A stretch of DNA of 27,007 nt, from IMG/VR virus record IMGVR_UViG_3300023184_000448, positions 1-27,007 of that record. One strand, given 5' to 3'. Shown one piece after another: positions 23,313 to 27,007 of the stretch. This DNA comes from a virus. A program made the position numbers and the translations under genes. The stretch's first letter is position 1; the number at the start of each line of letters is the position of its first letter. Below the pieces are notes generated by a model. The model worked only from the letters and a program-made list of their open reading frames with translations, was not told the DNA's origin and ran no database searches.

Positions 23313-24333
23313 AACACCATGGCACCTCCAAGAGTACAAGAAGGCGCTTACTGCTAAAGGTAAGGTTGTGCCTCTCGTACAAGGTTTGCTTATTCAACAA
23401 CGCCTTGATTCCAACCGTGACACTCTGCATCTGCACCCTAGTGAAATCTCTAAGAAAGATTGGTGCCCACGCTCATCTTGGTACACCATCAAAGGCTACA
23501 AAGGCATTGAAGACAAGTTTGGCTTTCAGCGTTTAAACGTATTTGCTGAAGGTCATTCCATCCACTCCAAGTGGCAGAATTGGATTAAAGACTTAGGTTT
23601 TCTTAAAGGTATGTGGCAGTGCTCAAATACTATTTGTAACCACAAGTGGGAAGACACCTCCCCTAAAGCCTGCCCAAGTTGCGGTATCCCGTATCCGCTA
23701 TATCGGGAAGTGCCTGTCACTAATGAATACCATCGGATCCTTGGACATGCTGACGGTATTGTAGATACAGGTAAAGAGCCGCCATTCTTGATTGAACTAA
23801 AGAGTGTGGGCGCTGGCACCGTGCGTTACGAAAGTTATGACATCTTTAAAGATGCTGACGGTAACCCCGATGAAATGTGGAAGCGCATTAGGCAACCCTT
23901 CCCATCACATGTCCGACAAGCCATGCTCTACATGTACTGCACGGGCATACACACCATGGTTTTTATCTATGAATGGAAAGCCACCCAGGACGTAAAAGAG
24001 TTTGTGGTGCATTTCCAGCAAGAGTTAGTAGATCCTATTTTGACCGCTTGCGAAACGGTTACCAAAGCGCTAGATTCATCTATCCCACCTATGCGTCCTG
24101 CATGGGTGAACGATTCAGACCACAAAACATGCAAGACATGCCCACACAAAAAGACATGCTGGAAGGAAGACAATGACAACACGAACTATTACACGACCAG
24201 AGCCATTAACACAGACAACACAGACACAAACGACAGCGCAAGCGCAGTTCAGCAAGAAGTTCACACTGCCACCACGCCCGACATCGGAGATTCCACAGTT
24301 ACCCGAGTATCTGGACGAGTTATCCGACGCTGA
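23305..24333 (+). CDS. Cas4-like PD-(D/E)XK exonuclease with Fe-S cysteines and inserted zinc ribbon
   Basis: 342 residues. C54 (DWCPRSSWY) with C276, C279 and C285 (CKTCPHKKTCW) is the split four-cysteine set that binds 4Fe-4S in Cas4/AddB-type nucleases. The nuclease core has H84 (EGHSIH), D150 (GHADG), E164-x-K166 (IELKS) and Q205-x3-Y209 (VRQAMLYMY). Between H84 and D150 is an added zinc-ribbon-like C106-x4-C111-x11-C123-x2-C126. The last 50 or so residues are low-complexity and overlap another gene. Phage Cas4-like enzymes are exonucleases for recombination; no CRISPR array was seen here. It overlaps the preceding nuclease by eight bases. Confidence 0.82.
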   Translation: MTETPWHLQEYKKALTAKGKVVPLVQGLLIQQRLDSNRDTLHLHPSEISKKDWCPRSSWYTIKGYKGIEDKFGFQRLNVFAEGHSIHSKWQNWIKDLGFLKGMWQCSNTICNHKWEDTSPKACPSCGIPYPLYREVPVTNEYHRILGHADGIVDTGKEPPFLIELKSVGAGTVRYESYDIFKDADGNPDEMWKRIRQPFPSHVRQAMLYMYCTGIHTMVFIYEWKATQDVKEFVVHFQQELVDPILTACETVTKALDSSIPPMRPAWVNDSDHKTCKTCPHKKTCWKEDNDNTNYYTTRAINTDNTDTNDSASAVQQEVHTATTPDIGDSTVTRVSGRVIRR

Positions 24334-24697
24334 ACTTATGTCCCTTTACGGGGAACTCATGGCGTGGGTTTCTTACGCTAAAGCCGAGTTAGTTACAGCA
24401 GAGATTGACGAAGAGCGCCAAGCCAACAATTGTCGCATCATTGAAGCGCAGATACTGATCGGTCAATGGGGAGACAACGCTAAAGGTGACACCGTCACAC
24501 TTGCTAAAGCACGCCGTGATGTTGACCCTCGTGTAATTGAGCAGCAAGAAGCGCACCTCAACACTCGTGCTTACCGCAAGATGGTGGACTCAGTATTTGA
24601 AAGATGTGAGCGAAGCGCTCAAGTGCTCTCCCGAGAACTGAGTAGACGTATCAGTGTGGCTCCACAAGAGCGCCGTCAACACAGGTACCTTCCGTGA
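24173..24697 (+). CDS. Hypothetical helical protein of the recombination module
   Basis: 174 residues. The start at 24173 has a strong GGAAGGAAG just upstream and lies 161 bases inside the Cas4-like gene in another frame. Residues 1-40 are Thr/Gln/Pro-rich. From about 45, long charged helices dominate (LSDAELMSLYGELMAWVSYA, then EIDEERQANNCRIIEAQILI, and VFERCERSAQVLSRELSRR), so it may be a coiled-coil oligomer. Location among recA, nuclease and resolvase genes suggests a recombination mediator or nuclease partner, but I see no defining motif. Confidence 0.65.
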   Translation: MTTRTITRPEPLTQTTQTQTTAQAQFSKKFTLPPRPTSEIPQLPEYLDELSDAELMSLYGELMAWVSYAKAELVTAEIDEERQANNCRIIEAQILIGQWGDNAKGDTVTLAKARRDVDPRVIEQQEAHLNTRAYRKMVDSVFERCERSAQVLSRELSRRISVAPQERRQHRYLP

Positions 24698-25479
24698 CAA
24701 TCTCACTTTTGCGGAATCAGGCTCTTGGGTACATCCCCCCAACACCCCTGACTCCAGTGTTATCGGATTCGGTTACATCCACAACTCACGAACTTCTTTT
24801 CAGCGTTGCAAATTTCCTTGGGCATCCTGTTGGGTATCTGCAAGAGCAACAAGGAAACCTTGTTCAAAACATTCTGCCAAACCCAAAGACAGAGTATTCA
24901 CAGATATCCACATCCTCTAAAGTCAACTTAGATTTACACACCGAGTCATGTTTCCATCCATACCTTCCAGATTACGTTTTACTTTTGTGTTTGCGAGGTG
25001 ACCCTGCTGCTGCAACTACTTATGCCGACCTTGATGACATCCTTCCTGACTTAAGCGACAAGAGCATAGAGATACTTAAACAACCCTGGTTTCGTACTTC
25101 TGTTGATGAAAGTTTTAGAACTAACGGAGAGCCTGATCAACCAAGAGACCTTCCTGTTCTATACGAACTACCAGATGGTACGCACCGAATAAAGTATGAC
25201 AAAGCCGTCATGGTAGGTCTTTGGAAAGACGCCGTATCGGCTTTAGAAGAATTAAACGAAGTTATTGAGAAGCACACCTCAACAGTTATTCTTCAAACAG
25301 GAGACTTACTTGTTATTGATAACGCCACAACGGTGCATGGTCGCAGACCTTTTCAAGCCCGCTATGACGGTACAGACCGTTGGTTACAACGTGTCCTCGT
25401 ACGTAAGAGTGTTAAAGATATGCCTCACAAACATTGCACTAAAACAGGTTACTTAATCATTACTAAATACACGGAGTAA
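24694..25479 (+). CDS. Fe(II)/2-oxoglutarate-dependent oxygenase, clavaminate synthase/VioC/AsnO-like
   Basis: 261 residues from GTG at 24694 (GTGA overlap). Iron facial triad: H82 and E84 in LHTES, then H215 in NATTVHGRR. R229 lies 14 residues after H215 (YDGTDRWLQRVLVRK), the place of the 2-oxoglutarate-binding Arg in VioC-type enzymes (recalled). R233 corresponds to an Arg that contacts the substrate carboxylate there. H-P-Y-L-P-D-Y, LLLCLRGDP and the TGDLLVIDN strand also match the family. Relatives hydroxylate free Arg, Asn or a clavam precursor. At 261 residues it is shorter than the usual 320-350, mainly at the N-terminus. Substrate is unknown: a free amino acid, a modified nucleotide or a protein residue are all possible. 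Such a gene inside a recombination operon is unusual. Confidence 0.85.
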   Translation: MTISLLRNQALGYIPPTPLTPVLSDSVTSTTHELLFSVANFLGHPVGYLQEQQGNLVQNILPNPKTEYSQISTSSKVNLDLHTESCFHPYLPDYVLLLCLRGDPAAATTYADLDDILPDLSDKSIEILKQPWFRTSVDESFRTNGEPDQPRDLPVLYELPDGTHRIKYDKAVMVGLWKDAVSALEELNEVIEKHTSTVILQTGDLLVIDNATTVHGRRPFQARYDGTDRWLQRVLVRKSVKDMPHKHCTKTGYLIITKYTE

Positions 25480-25481
25480 GT

Positions 25482-25658
25482 ATGTCTAAAGATGAAATGC
25501 CGTTAAGTGAAACTGTCCGCCTCATGGCTGACGTCATCAGAGAAGGAAAAGGCAGAGTTCAAGTTAACTTTGAGCCATCTTTTCTTTATGAAATTGCTAA
25601 TGTCTTGTCACACTACGAAGATTGGGAATGGGAGTTTGGTAATGGGCAACAAGAATAA
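25482..25658 (+). CDS. Small hypothetical acidic protein
   Basis: 58 residues, ATG at 25482 with GGAG five bases upstream. It is a single amphipathic region (LSETVRLMADVIREGKGRVQ, then NFEPSFLYEIANVLSHYEDW) with an acidic, Trp-containing end. It overlaps the next gene by 17 bases and starts two bases after the oxygenase stop. No family recognised; junctions and ribosome binding site support translation. Confidence 0.6.
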   Translation: MSKDEMPLSETVRLMADVIREGKGRVQVNFEPSFLYEIANVLSHYEDWEWEFGNGQQE

Positions 25659-26007
25659 AGCCAAAGGCACTTCTTATGAGGTCTTGGTTCGTGACCACCT
25701 CATTGCTAACGGCTTCCCTAATACGCACAGGACAGCCCTTGCAGGCGGATTAGACTCTGGAGACTTGCACGGTATACAACGACCAGACACTCAACGCAAA
25801 GTCTGTGTGCAATGTAAGAATGACAAGTCCTTCAATATCAGTGGATGGCTTAATGACACTGTAGAGCAAGCAAAGCGTTTGAATGACGCTGTTCCTGCAC
25901 TGGTTGTGAAGAGGAAAGGTAAGGGGGAAAAAGCACTGGGTGAATCGTATGTTGTGATGCGCTTAGATGACCTGATTGAACTCTTAAAGGAAGCAAATTA
26001 CTCCTAA
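25642..26007 (+). CDS. Hjc-like PD-(D/E)XK nuclease (Holliday junction resolvase family)
   Basis: 121 residues from the ATG at 25642, with GGGAG eight bases before; longer in-frame starts upstream lie inside other genes. E13 (GTSYEVLVRDHLIANGF), D41 (SGDLHG) and Q57-x-K59 (CVQCKN) form the core; the usual E of E-x-K is Q here. The Lys-rich start (GNKNKAKGT), D-x-G-D, then the LNDAVPALVVKRKGKG strand fit Hjc-like and VRR-type resolvases. It probably cuts four-way junctions. Together with the 22971 protein, two such small nucleases lie in one operon. The stop codon is within a hairpin that covers the next ribosome binding site. Confidence 0.72.
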   Translation: MGNKNKAKGTSYEVLVRDHLIANGFPNTHRTALAGGLDSGDLHGIQRPDTQRKVCVQCKNDKSFNISGWLNDTVEQAKRLNDAVPALVVKRKGKGEKALGESYVVMRLDDLIELLKEANYS

Positions 26008-26046
26008 ACTTTGTGAACAATATAAATAACTTGTTCTATTAGGAGT
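26000..26046 (+). promoter_or_regulatory. Hairpin spanning an upstream stop codon and the SpoVS ribosome binding site
   Basis: Outer arms ACTCCTAA (26000-26007) and TTAGGAGT (26039-26046) are perfect complements. Inner arms GAACAA (26015-26020) and TTGTTC (26031-26036) are also perfect, with TATAAATAAC as the loop. The 3' outer arm contains the AGGAG RBS for the gene at 26053; the 5' outer arm contains the TAA of the nuclease gene. TATAAA in the loop could alternatively be a -10 box, though no good -35 was found. Confidence 0.6.
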
Positions 26047-26052
26047 CCTACA

Positions 26053-26343
26053 ATGTCACAAGAACTACACACACCTATTGACGATATCTTAAAAGTCTCA
26101 GGAAGTAGTAACCCACAAAGTGTTGGTTCTATTCTTGCTCGTGCGGTTAACGCAGGGCAAGCACCCAAGATGCGTGCTATCGGCGCCAGTGCTGTCAATC
26201 AAGCAGCCAAAGCAGCAGCAATCGCCCGAGGCTTTGTTGCCCCACGTGGTATTGATCTCACTTATATTATCGGCTTTGATGATATTATTGGAGACAACGG
26301 AGAAGCCATCTCGGCTATCTCATTTAAACCAGTCGTGAGGTAG
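26053..26343 (+). CDS. spoVS: SpoVS-family protein
   Basis: 96 residues. From residue 12 the sequence follows stage V sporulation protein S almost end to end: DILKVSGSSNPQSVGSILA, then MRAIGASAVNQAAKAAAIAR, GFVAPRGIDLTYI and an acidic turn before ISFKPVV. The A-I-G-A-x-A-V/L-N-Q-A-x-K-A-x-A-I-A-R-G-F core (42-61) is the family signature. SpoVS is a small alpha/beta protein with an Alba-like fold; in Bacillus it affects sporulation by an unclear route. Here it may be a nucleic-acid-binding regulator of phage or host. AGGAG lies seven bases before the ATG, inside the hairpin stem. Confidence 0.9.
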   Translation: MSQELHTPIDDILKVSGSSNPQSVGSILARAVNAGQAPKMRAIGASAVNQAAKAAAIARGFVAPRGIDLTYIIGFDDIIGDNGEAISAISFKPVVR

Positions 26344-26345
26344 TA

Positions 26346-26744
26346 ATGGGTATCTTTAATAAACTTCGTGGTGGCAGTGGCGGTTATACAGGACAGCCAC
26401 CAGCAAAAGCACAATTCGGTGGCGGTATGCCTGGACGTCTCCCTCCTGGTCCCCCTGCTCGTCCAAGTACAAAGGGTGGACTTCCTCCTATATCAACGAT
26501 GAGCCAAGCAGACAAAGATAACAAAGGCATTCAACTAAAGATTCAGAGTACTCGCATGACAGCCGATCAACATCGGATGAGTGGTGGGCATGCAAGTGCT
26601 GACACCTACTATCGTAGAGCCGATGAGATGGAAAGTCGTTTGAAGCAAGGCGCTCCTCAACTTGACGATAACGCAATGTCTAAAATTAGACCATCACAAA
26701 ACTTGCGTGATACGCCAGGAAGTGGTTGGGGACGATCCCTGTAA
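26346..26744 (+). CDS. Hypothetical Gly/Pro-rich protein
   Basis: 132 residues, ATG at 26346, three bases after the SpoVS stop. Residues 1-50 are Gly/Pro-rich and probably disordered (GGSGGYTGQPPAKAQFGGG, then LPPGPPARP). Residues 60-115 are helical and charged (QLKIQSTRMTADQHRMSG, then YYRRADEMESRLKQ). The C-terminus is again Gly-rich (DTPGSGWGRSL). It resembles a structural accessory or assembly protein in composition only. No family is recognised. Confidence 0.6.
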   Translation: MGIFNKLRGGSGGYTGQPPAKAQFGGGMPGRLPPGPPARPSTKGGLPPISTMSQADKDNKGIQLKIQSTRMTADQHRMSGGHASADTYYRRADEMESRLKQGAPQLDDNAMSKIRPSQNLRDTPGSGWGRSL

Positions 26745-26747
26745 ACA

Positions 26748-27007
26748 ATGGCTCGTAAAAAGCACTTTCACGCAGGCAAGTCACCAGATGGCAAAGACCT
26801 AGTATGGAATGGATCAGCGTTTCAGGCAAAAGAATCCTTTAGTTCGGCTCCTGATTCACAGCCATTCAAGATTTGGGATATGCCCAATATGTCACGAGGT
26901 AGCGCAGAGCCAACAGAACGAATAGTTCCTGAAGTGCATACCCCTGCACGAGCACCTGGAACCAACGGTCCAGATGACAAAGGCTATGAGGCAAAACTTA
27001 CCAGCAG
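26748..27007 (+). CDS. Hypothetical protein, cut by the window end
   Basis: ATG at 26748, open for at least 86 residues to the right edge, three bases after the previous stop. The start is basic (MARKKHFHAGKSPDG), then a Trp/Phe-containing stretch (DLVWNGSAFQAKESFSS) and a polar Pro-rich region. Similar composition and tight spacing to the preceding gene suggest the same transcript. Function unknown. Confidence 0.5.
   Translation, partial: MARKKHFHAGKSPDGKDLVWNGSAFQAKESFSSAPDSQPFKIWDMPNMSRGSAEPTERIVPEVHTPARAPGTNGPDDKGYEAKLTS

Noticed and set aside
23305-24333. Cas4-like protein as a sign of a CRISPR system
   Set aside because: No repeat-spacer array and no other Cas gene in the window; phage Cas4-like exonucleases commonly serve recombination.
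26021-26026. TATAAA as a confident promoter for the SpoVS gene
   Set aside because: The sequence 17 bases upstream (TTACTC) is a poor -35 match; the hairpin reading explains more of the bases.

Overview
This window is a gene-dense stretch of a tailed-phage genome with a contractile (myovirus-type) tail. The evidence is a tape-measure C-terminus followed by a baseplate series in the order LysM-like, gp27/gpD-like hub, gp5-like OB protein, gp25-like, gpJ-like and gpI-like. The host is probably an actinobacterium, because the tape measure carries a resuscitation-promoting-factor (Rpf) type muralytic domain and the gpI-like protein ends in an adhesin module of a kind common in actinophages. Hand counts of sample 60-base stretches give about 33% G+C in the tail region, rising to 55-60% near 12.1 kb. 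A fairly low-GC actinobacterium, such as a freshwater lineage, is possible but is only inference. No tRNA, insertion sequence, CRISPR array or integrase was seen.

Layout. (1) 1-9.55 kb, + strand: tail and baseplate assembly, then a small membrane protein (holin candidate) and a two-domain protein of unknown function. (2) 10.37-11.29 kb, - strand: five tiny Lys-rich genes, four of the junctions being TAATG or near-adjacent, converging on the tail operon. (3) 11.29-11.53 kb: a divergent intergenic region with inverted repeats. (4) 11.53-25.5 kb, + strand: replication and recombination. It starts with a winged-helix initiator-like gene that carries a cluster of palindromes and AT-rich direct repeats resembling an origin. 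Then come a conserved unknown, a small zinc-finger ORF, a DnaC-like loader, a DnaB-like helicase, a DnaG-like primase, an SNF2-type ATPase, a MerR-like DNA-binding protein, a gp32-like zinc SSB, a family A DNA polymerase, RecA, two small PD-(D/E)XK nucleases and a Cas4-like exonuclease. (5) Embedded at 24.7-25.5 kb is an Fe(II)/2-oxoglutarate oxygenase of the clavaminate synthase/VioC/AsnO type, an unexpected metabolic or modification gene. (6) 26.05-27.0 kb: a SpoVS homologue behind a hairpin that can hide its ribosome binding site, then two hypothetical proteins, the last cut by the window end.

How it fits together. The initiator probably binds the repeats inside its own gene. The loader places the helicase, the primase and polymerase copy the DNA with the SSB, and RecA with the nucleases handles recombination-dependent replication and branch resolution. 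The best candidates for undescribed biology are the origin embedded in the initiator, the amino-acid-type oxygenase inside the recombination operon, the five-gene basic-peptide operon, and the SpoVS leader hairpin. All functions are inferred from motifs read by eye; no database search was possible.
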